A stretch of 64,000 bases of DNA from JAYODW01 sp038116745 (lineage in GTDB: Bacteria > Pseudomonadota > Gammaproteobacteria > Ga0077536). Within the stretch, counting starts at the first letter, position 1. Every line of letters begins with the position of its first letter. The notes beneath the pieces were generated by a model. That model was not told the origin of the DNA and did no database searches. It saw only the letters and a list, made by a program, of their open reading frames with translations. The translations under genes were made by a program, and so were the position numbers. Shown here piece by piece: positions 1-9,268 of this stretch. The DNA lies in assembly GCA_038116745.1 (NCBI GenBank), contig JAYODW010000028.1, positions 8,217-72,216 on the forward strand. Direction: 5' to 3'.

Positions 1-3000
1 TTTGTCGCCACCAGGCGCACGCTGCCACCAACGACAACCTCGCTTGATGAGACTGGGTCGTATAGGTAAGTCGAGCCTCCATATAAAGCGACTCCGCCGG
101 TCGTGTCCTCCGAGAGATAACCGTCAATGTCGGTATAGCTGTAGCTCGATACCGCTGAGACTTCGAGCGAATCGCCGCTGAGCGACACGCCACCCTGGCC
201 GCCGTCAACGTAAAAGTCTCCGGTCTCTATCGACAGCAAACCGCCTGTGGCAGTGACACTAATTGGGCCACTGCCGCCGGCCACCGAGTTTGCTTCAACG
301 GGGTCGTAGATGAGCAGGTCTCCGCCGTAAAGCTCTACGGAACCCGTGACTGTCTGGGAGATTCCCGAGTAGTCCGAGGAAGCCTCACCTAGTGCTACAA
401 GGCTCACGTCACTACCCGAGAAGAAAATGCCGCCTGTCTGTGCCTCAGCAAACAGGTAATCGTCCGCCAGCAGACTCAACCCGTTCGTTGCCTCCAGTCG
501 CACTCCGCCGCCAACATAGACGTAGCTCGATGAGGTCGGGTCATAAACGAAAGAATCGCCCCCGTATAGCGTTATCCAGCCTTCAGGGGAATTTGAGGAC
601 CCTGTAGGATCGCTGAAGACCGAACTCCCCGTTGCCGACGCGGAAATCGTGTCGCCGCTGAGCAGAACGCCGCCCTGACCACCAACAACGTAGACCGTGT
701 TCGTCTCTATAGACAATGCTCCGCCGGTCGCAACAACGCTGACAGCACCACTCCCACCCGCCAGATAATTACCGGATTGCGGATCGAAGATGGTCTCGTC
801 TCCACCATACAAGTCGACCGAACCCAGAGGACTTGATGAAGAGGAGCTCGGAGTTACGTTGGAGTACCCCCCCAACGCCACAAGGCTCACAGCGCCCCCA
901 GAGACCACCACTCCGCCGGATTGACCGTCAACATAGAGGACACTGGACTCCAGACTCAATCCGTTAGTCGCCGTCAGAGACACACCGCCGCCGAGAACTA
1001 CATCAAGGCCCGTGTTTGAGTCGTACACATATTCCGCGCCACCGAAGAGGTTGATCTCGCCGTAGGAATCAACAACCGACTCCCCTAGAGCGACATCAGC
1101 CCAAGTACCGCCCGCCTGCGCGAGAATTTCAACGGTGCCGCCAGACAGGGCCACGCCCCCAAGGCTGGCGCCAAGGTTAACGAAATCCGAGTCTATAGTC
1201 AGCACCCCTGTCGCTGTGATCTCCACCGGGGCGCCAACCGCTGTGTTGTCCGCGAGTGTGAGAAACCCACCCTCAATCACCACCCAACCGTCTGTGTAGC
1301 TCCAGGTCTCATTCCCTACCGCGGTGCCCTGCCAGAGAAGTTCCGAAACCAGCCGGACGTCAGTTCCGGACAGGCTCACACCCCCCGCATTGCCAAAGAT
1401 TTTCACCCCTTCCCAAAAGCCAGGATCAGAGAAGTTCTGACCGCCGCTGGCATTGATCTCCAGTGTCCCTCCAGCAGTGAGCGACAAGAGGCCACCGGTA
1501 TAGTCAACGATGCGATTGTTCTGGTCCGTGACCGGTACAGCGGCACCCGACAGCGCAACCAGTCCGATCCCGTAACTTTCCCCGGCCTGTGAGATCACTT
1601 CCCCCGACGCGTTAATCGAGATATCACGAGCGCTCAACGCCACCGGCCCCAGGCCGCCCCAGAGGTCCACTTCCCTTCCCGCGGTGACCGTCAGCGTCCC
1701 CGCCAAAGGATCCGCCGAGAGTGTCAGAGCTCCGCCGGTCTGCGTGCTCTGAATACGCACCAAGCCCTGTGTCTCGAGCTGAGAGGAATTGTTCGTGAAC
1801 TCGGAGAAAGCAGTCAGATTGACATCCTGACCGCTGACTCCGAGAGAACCACCGTTACTGATAAGTTGAACGTGTTCCTCGGCTGTCAGACTGAGTGCGC
1901 CATCGGCTGTGATGGTAGTTGGCGCGTCGGCCACGTAGCCACTCATCACCGTCACGGCGGGACCAACGAGCGTCAAAGCGCCGGCAGCACTCATGGAGAG
2001 CGTTTGCCCGACCGTCTGTCCGAGCGCGTGTGCTGCAATGATTCCAGAAGGCTCATAAACCCCTGTACCAGGTAACGCTTCCAGAAGAATATTTGCTGCG
2101 CTGACTGTCACGTCACCGCTGCCTTCAGGAGTTCTTACATCAACGCCCCCAAAGCCTGTCTGTCGCAGGCCATCGAGTGCTAGAGTCGGGCTGTTTGCGC
2201 GGCCGGTCAGATCTCCACCGACAATAACATCGGCGTTGATGTTCAGGTTACGACCTGCATCGAGCAGCAACGAGCCAGCACCGGTCGCAGAAATACCCTC
2301 CATCACTTCAATATCATTATCCGCAGCCAGCTCAAAATCTGTGCCCTGGTCCAAAAGCGGCGTTAACAGGGCCGGGTCAATCAGCACCGGGGCAATCGCG
2401 CCGCAGCCTGCTCCTGTTGTACTGACACAGACGTCCGGCGCCGCCAACCCCAGCAGAGCGCTCGCGGAATAGGCACTGCTGAAAAGCAGGTCGCTTTCGC
2501 TACGCACTTTGACCGAGTTGCTGCTGACGATGACTGAAGCGCCGTTCGCATCCGCGAGGTCCGCCGCGTAGACACCCATTACCTCTTCAGCAGGGCCAAT
2601 TACGTTAAACAGATCCGGGGCGAGGTCTTGATACCACGCCGTTGAGGTCCCATAGAGACCGGGATTCCCCAGTGTGTTGACAATATCGACGGTGTTACCG
2701 CCGCTTAAAGAAACATTACCCAGACCAAGGTCAGAGATGAGCACATGGCCGCTTGCGGTGAGCTGCAGCGCGTCCGTAGCGCTGAAGTCGACAGCCCCTC
2801 CTCCGGAGACGATTTCAATGTAGCTATAAGTGTCAAGCTCAAGCGGATACGCACCCCCGTCGAGAAGCCCCAAGGTGAGGTCGTAGCGGGCGTAGGTACC
2901 ATCGGTCACCTGCACACCGATGTTGTTCCCCGCGAGCCCAACGCTTCCCCTGTCAGCGCTGATCCAGATAGCGCCAGCAGCATCAAGGTTGAGATTCTGC

Positions 3001-5639
3001 GTTGCGGTCAGATCGATGGTCGGAGTGCCCGATTGACCCTGAATTCCGCTCCAAATCTCGATATAGCCGTCGCTGTACTGGCTGGTGGATACCGGGTCGG
3101 TCCAGGTACGCAGCGCTGACAGATTGATATTCTGCGCCTCCACCAAAACCGAGCCTGCGGCAGCCCCGAAACCCTTCACGAATATGTACCCAGCTTTAAG
3201 TGTCAGATCAGTGGCTGCGCTAAGCGATAGCGCAAATCCCTGACTGATGCCGGCGGTGCGTAAATAGAGCTCCTCCCATTCGGTCACGCCCCAGCTCGGA
3301 TCGTTGACGAGTTCCAGATAGATGCTGTTCGCACTGACAACGACATCGCCGTTGAAATCATCGGCAGTCAGCGAAAGGTGAGGAGTACTATCCAGCCCGC
3401 CAATTCCGAGCGTGGGGCTTTGCGCGATGCCGACCAGATCACCGCCCAGCGCAAGGCTGGCGTTAATTTCGAGCGTCCCACCTGCATCTAGCAGGAGCGA
3501 CCCTGTCCCGCTGGCTGCGTCTATGCTCTCCTGAACGTAGGTGTCAAAGTTGGACAGCAGCTGCACGTTGCCACCTTGCAGCAGGATAGGCTCGATCACT
3601 GCAGGCTCAATCGAGGCCTCAAATCCGCAGCTAACTTCGACTGCCCCGACGCAGAGCGCAGGCGCCGAGATGCTTAAGTTTGAAGAAGCGTTGATGACAG
3701 GAGCCAGGCTCAGACCGCTTTCCGAACGGACAGTTATGTCCGCGCCTTCAACAAGCAGGGCTCCGCCAGAGCTGAACGGTCCGCTGAACTCAACGCCCAT
3801 GCCGATCATTTCAATCGTGTCTGCGCTGACACGAACGGTATCTGCTTCAAAATCGTTGTGCGTCAGGTATATGCCGCCCTGCTCGCTGTTACTGATAGCC
3901 GCGTTGAACGGCAAAGAGATCAACTGTACGAATCCGCTGCCGGCATTGACACCGTAGGTGCCGACGACCGCATCCTGAGCTTTGTCCCGAACAAAAATGT
4001 TGCCCGGCCCCGTTCCAAGGTCCAGGCTGCCATCACTGATCCGGCCGAATGGCGCGTTGGCACGCGCAATCAGATTGCCGTTGTTGGTTGTAATCAGTGC
4101 CTCTATTTCGATAGAGCGGCCTGCTTCCAGGGTCAGGCTCGCTGGCGTGGTCGGGGTTCCAGTGACCAGGATGTCGCTGCGGACATAAATATCGTTGTCA
4201 GCTTGCAGCAGAACATCGGTCCCCTGGTCCAGAAGTGTTTCGACCGTTGCAGGGTCAAGCGTCACCTGACCCAACACTCCATCGGACGTAGCATCGCCTA
4301 CAGCACTCTGCCCCAGGTCATCGACTACAACGTATTGCGGGTCAAACAAGACGGTGCCGCCCGCCCCCGCCGCGACGGAACCGCGGAAGATCAGCTCACC
4401 CTTCCCGGATAGTTCAACGAAGCCACCCAACCCCTCCGCGCCAGGCATCGCGCTGACCTCGCCAGACACCACTGTCTCACCCTCAGACCAGACAATCACC
4501 TCACCGCCCGGTGCATCCGGACCAAGCCCCTCTGCCACCAGCCGGCTGCTCGAGTCAATCGTCACCGTCTCCGCGTTGGTCAGTTCATCCACCGCAAGAT
4601 CCCGTCCACCCTGGAACTCACCGCCAACCCGCACGCGTCCGCCGCCCGTCGTCCCGGAGGCTTCTACCGTCGCCGCTGTCAGCACAAGCTCAGCGCCCGT
4701 CAGGTCAATCTCACCGCCTGTCCCGGCCTCGCCCTTCGCCTCAATCACGCCCTCAACCGCGAGACCACCGCCGCTCGTAACCGACACCTGACCACCGTCA
4801 GCCCCATTGGCAATCAGCACACTGTCCGCCGTCAGCTCAACCGCATCGCTCGCCACCAGACGGATCTCACCGCTCTCATCCACCACCAGCGTCGTCGCAT
4901 CCAGCCGACCGCGGTTCTGGATCGTCCCCGCAAATATCGCCGCCGCACCGCCACCCGTAATCACCTCGCCCAGGTTCACCGCCGAGTCACTCGGCGCACT
5001 CACCTCATACTCAACGTCGACGTCTTCCAGACTTGTTATGACCACCGACTTCCCCGCAGCCAGCACCACATTGCCGCCCTGCGTCTCAATCACCCCCTCG
5101 TTCGTCACCGACGGCGCCACCAGTAGCACATCGCCCGTCTCACTCGTGCGGATATAACCCCGGTTAATCACCGGACCTTCCGTCCCGTCGCCCGCAAACC
5201 GCAGCTGACCCGCCAGAAAGTCTTCATCCGTCATCGACAGCGCCGAGGCAATAAAGCCCGCCGTGTCAATCACCGCGCCCTGACCCACAATCACACCGTT
5301 CGGATTCAGCAGATACACCCGGCCGTTAGACTCCAGCCGGCCCAGCAGCGACGACAGCTCCTGACCCACCACCCGGTTCAGCACCGCCGACTGCGCACTC
5401 TGCTGCACAAACGACGTCACCTCGTTCACGTCAATCCCGAACGACTGCCAGTTGATCACTGTGTTCGGCGCGTTGTGGATTTCAAGCGCCCGCATGTTCA
5501 CCGTCGGCAGCGTGTTCGGCGGCAATCCGGGCACCTGCACCGAGCCGTGCATCACCACACCACCCTGCGGATTCGCCCACAGCGGCCCCACAAACACCAG
5601 GCTCAGCAACCAGCCCAGTAATACCGACGTCTTTCGCAT
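1..5639 (-). CDS. TpsA-type filamentous haemagglutinin-like exoprotein, partial (C-terminus beyond left edge)
   Basis: The frame stays open from the start codon near 5639 to the left edge at the points sampled, giving more than 1,870 residues; the C-terminus is outside the window. It begins with a signal peptide (MRKTSVLLGWLLSLVFVGPL, cleavage near WA-NP). A TPS secretion domain follows, with NWQSFGI at about residues 63-69 and the hallmark NPNG at 112-115. The rest is rich in Gly, Val, Ser and Thr, as expected for a beta-helix. Two ATG codons are adjacent (5642 and 5639); an AGGAG seven bases upstream favours the second. The gene lies 20 bp after the tpsB-like gene, so it is the exported partner in a two-partner secretion operon. 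Adhesin function is inferred from family; the ligand is unknown. Confidence 0.9.
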   Translation of the reverse strand, partial: MRKTSVLLGWLLSLVFVGPLWANPQGGVVMHGSVQVPGLPPNTLPTVNMRALEIHNAPNTVINWQSFGIDVNEVTSFVQQSAQSAVLNRVVGQELSSLLGRLESNGRVYLLNPNGVIVGQGAVIDTAGFIASALSMTDEDFLAGQLRFAGDGTEGPVINRGYIRTSETGDVLLVAPSVTNEGVIETQGGNVVLAAGKSVVITSLEDVDVEYEVSAPSDSAVNLGEVITGGGAAAIFAGTIQNRGRLDATTLVVDESGEIRLVASDAVELTADSVLIANGADGGQVSVTSGGGLAVEGVIEAKGEAGTGGEIDLTGAELVLTAATVEASGTTGGGRVRVGGEFQGGRDLAVDELTNAETVTIDSSSRLVAEGLGPDAPGGEVIVWSEGETVVSGEVSAMPGAEGLGGFVELSGKGELIFRGSVAAGAGGTVLFDPQYVVVDDLGQSAVGDATSDGVLGQVTLDPATVETLLDQGTDVLLQADNDIYVRSDILVTGTPTTPASLTLEAGRSIEIEALITTNNGNLIARANAPFGRISDGSLDLGTGPGNIFVRDKAQDAVVGTYGVNAGSGFVQLISLPFNAAISNSEQGGIYLTHNDFEADTVRVSADTIEMIGMGVEFSGPFSSGGALLVEGADITVRSESGLSLAPVINASSNLSISAPALCVGAVEVSCGFEASIEPAVIEPILLQGGNVQLLSNFDTYVQESIDAASGTGSLLLDAGGTLEINASLALGGDLVGIAQSPTLGIGGLDSTPHLSLTADDFNGDVVVSANSIYLELVNDPSWGVTEWEELYLRTAGISQGFALSLSAATDLTLKAGYIFVKGFGAAAGSVLVEAQNINLSALRTWTDPVSTSQYSDGYIEIWSGIQGQSGTPTIDLTATQNLNLDAAGAIWISADRGSVGLAGNNIGVQVTDGTYARYDLTLGLLDGGAYPLELDTYSYIEIVSGGGAVDFSATDALQLTASGHVLISDLGLGNVSLSGGNTVDIVNTLGNPGLYGTSTAWYQDLAPDLFNVIGPAEEVMGVYAADLADANGASVIVSSNSVKVRSESDLLFSSAYSASALLGLAAPDVCVSTTGAGCGAIAPVLIDPALLTPLLDQGTDFELAADNDIEVMEGISATGAGSLLLDAGRNLNINADVIVGGDLTGRANSPTLALDGLRQTGFGGVDVRTPEGSGDVTVSAANILLEALPGTGVYEPSGIIAAHALGQTVGQTLSMSAAGALTLVGPAVTVMSGYVADAPTTITADGALSLTAEEHVQLISNGGSLGVSGQDVNLTAFSEFTNNSSQLETQGLVRIQSTQTGGALTLSADPLAGTLTVTAGREVDLWGGLGPVALSARDISINASGEVISQAGESYGIGLVALSGAAVPVTDQNNRIVDYTGGLLSLTAGGTLEINASGGQNFSDPGFWEGVKIFGNAGGVSLSGTDVRLVSELLWQGTAVGNETWSYTDGWVVIEGGFLTLADNTAVGAPVEITATGVLTIDSDFVNLGASLGGVALSGGTVEILAQAGGTWADVALGESVVDSYGEINLFGGAEYVYDSNTGLDVVLGGGVSLTATNGLSLESSVLYVDGQSGGVVVSGGAVSLVALGGYSNVTPSSSSSSPLGSVDLYGGDETIFDPQSGNYLAGGSGAVSVVATGGALSIETNTVYVVGGQGGVLLSGDTISASATGSSVFSDPTGSSNSPEGWITLYGGDSFVYDPTSSSYVYVGGGVRLEATNGLSLLADDYLFAEAQTGGIFFSGSDVSLVALGEASSDYSGISQTVTGSVELYGGDLLIYDPVEANSVAGGSGPISVTATGGLLSIETGDFYVDGGQGGVSLSGDSLEVSAVSSYSYTDIDGYLSEDTTGGVALYGGSTYLYDPVSSSEVVVGGSVRLVAT
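170..1120 (-). repeat. Degenerate ~240-bp internal repeats within the TpsA gene
   Basis: Similar blocks recur about every 240 bp (about 80 codons), beginning near 172, 412, 648 and 890. Each contains a stretch encoding a GGVxLSGD-like turn followed by VDLYGG-like and GGSGAVS-like segments. This fits a repetitive beta-helical shaft. The copies are diverged, so the periodicity was judged by eye. Confidence 0.6.
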
Positions 5640-5659
5640 CATCACGCTCCTCACCTCGC

Positions 5660-7252
5660 TCAGAACGAGGCCAGCACGTTGAAGTGCCACTTCACCCCCG
5701 CCTCGTCCGGCGCCTCCGCCGTCGCACCCTCACCCTCCGCCAGGGTGTGGCCGTAATCCAGACGCACACTCAGATTCTTCCGCCACTGCCAGCGCAAACC
5801 CATTCCCGCACTCGACACCGTGTCCGTGTTCACCTCACCCGGCTGAACCTTGTGACGGTCCAGCATCCCGAAGTCCACAAACGCCAGCACACGCAGACCC
5901 AGCGTCTTCGGGATTGGCGGCGACCACACCTCCGCCGTCACCCGGTAGCCGCTGTCGCCTATCACCGCCCGCTCGTTCATCCCTCGGATAGAGCGCTCGC
6001 CACCCAGACCAAACTCCTCACCCGGGATAAGCGCATCGTCGCTCCACTGCCCCTCAAACTCCCCCCGCAGCAGGCAGTCCCGCGGCAGGTAGTAAATCGC
6101 CTCGCCATCAAACCGAACCGCATCCCAGTCCGGATCGGCGCCAAAACGTGACGCGCTGTACGCCAGCGCGTTATTTCCGTCCCCGACTTTGAGATTCCGC
6201 GAGTAGCTCGCGCCCATCTCGCCCACCCAGCGGTCAGACTCAAACTTGCCCCGATAGCTCAGCGTCACCGGGTGCGAGCGCACGTTCTGGCCGAACGGGA
6301 CCGTCACGCCGCCTACCGAGTAGTTGATGTCGCTCTCGAAGTAACGGTCCTGCAGACCCAGCGTCCAGTTGTGGCTGTAACCACCCCGTCGCTCCAGCAC
6401 CCGGGTAAAGCTCACCCCCCAGAAGCGACCCGCACCACTGACGTCAAACCCCGCCACGTCACCCGCGCCCACGTCCGACTCAGAGAAAAACGCGCTCAGC
6501 CAGCCGCGCGCCTGATACAGCGGCAGCTTGTAGCTCGCGCCCGCCTGCATCACATCGTCCGTGTTCTCAGGCGAGGTCGTGTACGACGCCGTCAGCTCGT
6601 GGTCCAGCCCGAACAGGTTCAGATACTGACCACCTGCAATCAGGCGCGTGCGGCCTGTATCCCGCGTGCCGATGTTGTTCAGCGCCGTGAACAGACGCCA
6701 CGGACGCTCGTCCTCCACGTCAATCACCGCATCAACGGCGTTGCTCGCTTCGCTCTCCTTCAGGCGCACCTTCACCTGCTTCGCAGGATGCAGGTTGGCC
6801 AGCTCCAGCGCACCGCTCAGCGCACCACGCGCCGGCACCTCGCCCGGCCGCACCACCGGCAGACTGCGCAAGATGTTCTTCTCAGGGAAATATTGATTGC
6901 CCGACACCGTCACCTGCGAGACGGTAATCGGCACAATCTCCAGACGAACCGAGCCCGACGACAGCACCTGAGGTGGCAGCACCACCCGCTGAAAGGCATA
7001 ACCTCGCTGGTTCAGCACCGCCTGCAGCGCATCCACCGGGGCACGCAAGGCGTCCAGCGTCGAATAGGTGCCGATGAACTCTGACAGCAGGCGCTCTGTC
7101 TCGGCTTCACCCAGCGGGTTCTCACCCGAGACCGTGAAACCAGACACGGCAAACTCAGTGAACGGTTGGGGAACCGGGTCAGCGGCGAACGTTTTTCCAG
7201 CGACCAGCACGCACAGGGCTGTGCCAACACATATCGCTCTCAGTCTACGCAT
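5660..7252 (-). CDS. TpsB-type outer-membrane transporter (ShlB/FhaC/HecB family)
   Basis: Outer-membrane Omp85-superfamily pore that exports its TpsA partner. From the start used here it is about 530 residues, normal for the family. Order of parts: signal peptide (MRRLRAICVGTALCVLVAGK, then FAADP), two POTRA modules (around FAVSGFTVSGENPL and VSQVTVSGNQYFPEKNI), then a 16-strand-type barrel. The barrel carries GGERSIRGMNER, the counterpart of the conserved (V/I)RGY motif on loop 6, and ends in Phe (VLASF) as outer-membrane proteins do. An upstream ATG at 7372 would add 40 residues before the signal peptide, so 7252 is preferred. It is immediately upstream of its partner. Confidence 0.92.
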   Translation of the reverse strand: MRRLRAICVGTALCVLVAGKTFAADPVPQPFTEFAVSGFTVSGENPLGEAETERLLSEFIGTYSTLDALRAPVDALQAVLNQRGYAFQRVVLPPQVLSSGSVRLEIVPITVSQVTVSGNQYFPEKNILRSLPVVRPGEVPARGALSGALELANLHPAKQVKVRLKESEASNAVDAVIDVEDERPWRLFTALNNIGTRDTGRTRLIAGGQYLNLFGLDHELTASYTTSPENTDDVMQAGASYKLPLYQARGWLSAFFSESDVGAGDVAGFDVSGAGRFWGVSFTRVLERRGGYSHNWTLGLQDRYFESDINYSVGGVTVPFGQNVRSHPVTLSYRGKFESDRWVGEMGASYSRNLKVGDGNNALAYSASRFGADPDWDAVRFDGEAIYYLPRDCLLRGEFEGQWSDDALIPGEEFGLGGERSIRGMNERAVIGDSGYRVTAEVWSPPIPKTLGLRVLAFVDFGMLDRHKVQPGEVNTDTVSSAGMGLRWQWRKNLSVRLDYGHTLAEGEGATAEAPDEAGVKWHFNVLASF

Positions 7253-7426
7253 GGCTCTTAAGCTCTCGCTATACGCGGCCCCTACCGACGCAGTACGGAC
7301 GAAAAATGAATATCGCCCCAGACCGACAAATTCCTGCCAATGCAGAAAGATGCAAACCATAGCAGCCTCCAAGCGATATTTCAGCCCGGAAAACGCCTCT
7401 GACAGACAAAAAATTATTTAATTTTC

Positions 7427-7461
7427 CTCGTAAAAATAATCTTTTACCGTTTTGTTACGAG
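7427..7461. promoter_or_regulatory. Inverted repeat CTCGTAA-N21-TTACGAG in AT-rich divergent promoter region
   Basis: The roughly 350-bp gap between the tpsB-like gene (minus) and the cupin gene (plus) contains an AT-rich stretch at about 7410-7460, much richer in A+T than its surroundings. Perfect seven-base inverted arms sit at 7427-7433 and 7455-7461. The arm spacing (centres 28 bp apart) is compatible with an operator bound on one DNA face, or a long-loop hairpin. No clear -35/-10 pair was assigned. Confidence 0.35.
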
Positions 7462-7610
7462 AAACAGCATTACCTGGGAGATCCAAGGCGTCGCAACCGG
7501 CGACCTGCCTGCCGTGACGCATTCATACGAAATCGGAAGGTTTGAGCTTGTGCTCGATGCACGGCATCCTCTTCACGAAAGCGAGAAAGCAACCCGAACG
7601 GAGCCATCCT

Positions 7611-8072
7611 ATGAACGCGCAACCCCAAGTTTCACAACCAAGCTGCGACCTTTACGACCACATTATTTCCTGGAGCCCCTTTGCAGGGATCGAAAACCTG
7701 GAGCTGACCTTGTGTGATATCGACGAAGAACGCGGCGTGGTGGATCTCCTGGTGCGCTTTGCGCCCAACAAGACAGTCACCATGCACAACCATCTTGCGC
7801 AGACCAACATGCTCATCATTCAGGGAGAGCTGCGGATTTACGAGAGTGACGGTAGTGTGCGCGAGGTAAGACCAGCAGGTCGTTATTACCGCGGGAGGAC
7901 CCACGATGCGCACAGCGAGGGCGGAGGACCGGATGGAGCGGTCGTTTTCTACAGCATGCGCTGCGACGATGTGAACGAGGTCCTGGATATCATGGATGAC
8001 AGCAAAAACGTGCTGGCGACTTTAACCATGGACGATGTACGCGCCGCCTGGCAGGCGCAGAATGCTCAGTAG
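7611..8072 (+). CDS. Cupin-domain protein
   Basis: Small single-domain cupin of 153 residues. The first cupin motif includes VTMHNHLAQTNMLIIQGEL: the H-x-H pair is present but the usual downstream Glu is replaced. The second motif includes GRYYRGRTHDAHSEGG. A metal site is therefore possible but not canonical. The ATG at 7611 is preceded by GGAG at suitable spacing; an earlier ATG at 7542 lacks a convincing ribosome site. Substrate unknown. ChrR-like or dioxygenase-like cupins are the nearest families by motif. It is divergent from the two-partner secretion operon. Confidence 0.7.
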   Translation: MNAQPQVSQPSCDLYDHIISWSPFAGIENLELTLCDIDEERGVVDLLVRFAPNKTVTMHNHLAQTNMLIIQGELRIYESDGSVREVRPAGRYYRGRTHDAHSEGGGPDGAVVFYSMRCDDVNEVLDIMDDSKNVLATLTMDDVRAAWQAQNAQ

Positions 8073-8188
8073 GAAAACTTGACCCAGGTGCGTCTTGACA
8101 ACGCGCGGTAAGCTTCAATCCATAGCGCGTCCCCGCGCGTAACTAACCTGACCTACTGCGGTTGACCTGGTTTTCGGGGAGGTTAGAC

Positions 8189-8665
8189 ATGAGTAAACGG
8201 CATCGCTTCGGTTCAGGGATCGTAACGGCCCTCATGGTCTCAGCAATTGCCACGAGTGCTGGAGCAGTGGAACCGGAGTCGGGGAACATCTGGCAGTGCG
8301 TAGAAGAATTTCATCAGGCGATGGCCTCGGCTTGTATCCAATCGGAGAAGTGCACCTACAGCACGAAAAATCCCGAGCCCGCGGCATTCAACGTGACCGT
8401 AAACCACATTAAACAGACTGTCAGTTTTGACCAGACGAGTTCCCGCGCAGCGAGCCCTGGAGAGACGCTGCAACTGCCCCCGCTGGAAATGCCCTGCTCA
8501 ATCACGCAGGACGACACGCTCTCAGCGGAAAGCGTGAGCTGCGGCGACCAATACGCGTCGTTCGAGATGAATCTCAAAAGCGGCTCCTTCTGGCGTCACT
8601 TTTACTTCGACACAGCGGAGCTTGGGGGTGGGTTTGTGTCCAAAGGCGCATGCTCGAAAGGATGA
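8189..8665 (+). CDS. Small secreted protein of unknown function
   Basis: Hypothetical protein of 158 residues with a clear signal peptide (RFGSGIVTALMVSAIATSAG, cleaved near AGA-VEP). The mature part has several cysteines (IWQCVEEF, SACIQSEKCTY, MPCSITQ, VSCGDQY, GACSKG), suggesting periplasmic disulphides. A GGAGG lies about seven bases before the ATG at 8189, so this start is preferred over 8162. No family was recognised. It sits just before the repeat array, with nothing else in its apparent transcript. Confidence 0.6.
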   Translation: MSKRHRFGSGIVTALMVSAIATSAGAVEPESGNIWQCVEEFHQAMASACIQSEKCTYSTKNPEPAAFNVTVNHIKQTVSFDQTSSRAASPGETLQLPPLEMPCSITQDDTLSAESVSCGDQYASFEMNLKSGSFWRHFYFDTAELGGGFVSKGACSKG

Positions 8666-8736
8666 CGCATACGGGACGACGACAGATCGTACTTATTCGG
8701 CCTCGCACGAAGGTGCGGTGGTTGAATTGGCCTGGG

Positions 8737-9215
8737 ATCAAGACCGCCCTCTCCGCCAGAGCAGAAGAGCCCGCTCCAGCACAGCTCCCAACGTTCTTAA
8801 CAAGGGATTGATTCGGAGACGCTCGGAGCGCTTCCTCACCCTGCGCGCCGGCGTCCAAATCGCTCGCGCAATTTGTCGAACCGAGGGGTTCTCATCAGGA
8901 CCGCCCTCTCCGCCAGAGCAGAAGAGCCCGCTCCAGCACAGCCCCCAACGTTCTTAACAAGGGATTGATTAGGAGACGCTCGGAGCGCTTCCTCATCCTG
9001 CGCGCCGGCGTCCAAATCGCTCAAGCGATTTGTCGAACCGAGGGGTTCTCATCAGGACCGCCCACTCCCCAGATCAGAAGAGCCCGCTGAAGCGCACCCC
9101 CTCTCTCGGAGGGATTGATTCGGAAACGCTCGTGGCGTTTCCTCACCCTGCGGGCGCCTGCGCTGCGCGCCGGCGTCCAAATCGCTCGCGCGATTTGTCG
9201 AACCGAGGGGTTCTC
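8737..9215. repeat. Tandem array of ~157-bp repeats (three units) with tRNA-Ser-3'-end-like segments
   Basis: Units begin at 8737, 8894 and 9051 (157, 157 and about 165 bp). Units 1 and 2 are nearly identical. Each starts with ATCAGGACCGCCCTCTCCGC or a close variant, then an arm GCAGAAGAGCCCGCT, a GGGATTGATT block, a short hairpin-like region around GCTCGGAGCG, and GTCGAACCGAGGGGTTCTC. The segment CCCTCTCCGCCA matches the 3' end of a tRNA-Ser acceptor arm, and the same arm recurs beside a true tRNA-Ser fragment at 10550. A fourth, partial unit resumes at 10493 after the insertion sequence. Reading frames across the array are not credible genes. Confidence 0.8.
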
Positions 9216-9268
9216 AGAAGTGGACCCCAAAAACTGGACAGGTCGATAAGTGGATCCTTCATGCCGTT

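Noticed and set aside
392..5157. Several plus-strand open frames inside the first 5.6 kb
   Set aside because: They are antisense to the TpsA frame, are Pro/Ser/Arg-rich with no family resemblance, and the minus-strand frame has a signal peptide and TPS motifs.
6272..7084. A 270-residue plus-strand open frame opposite the TpsB gene
   Set aside because: Extremely Arg/His/Gln-rich antisense text; the minus-strand frame is a convincing TpsB transporter.
8737..9215. Repeat array considered as CRISPR
   Set aside because: Units are about 157 bp, contiguous, nearly identical throughout and have no short repeat/unique spacer alternation; no cas genes are present.
8574..9230. Short minus-strand and plus-strand frames across the tandem repeats
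   Set aside because: They arise from repeat DNA next to a tRNA terminator, a known source of spurious predicted proteins, and lack ribosome sites.
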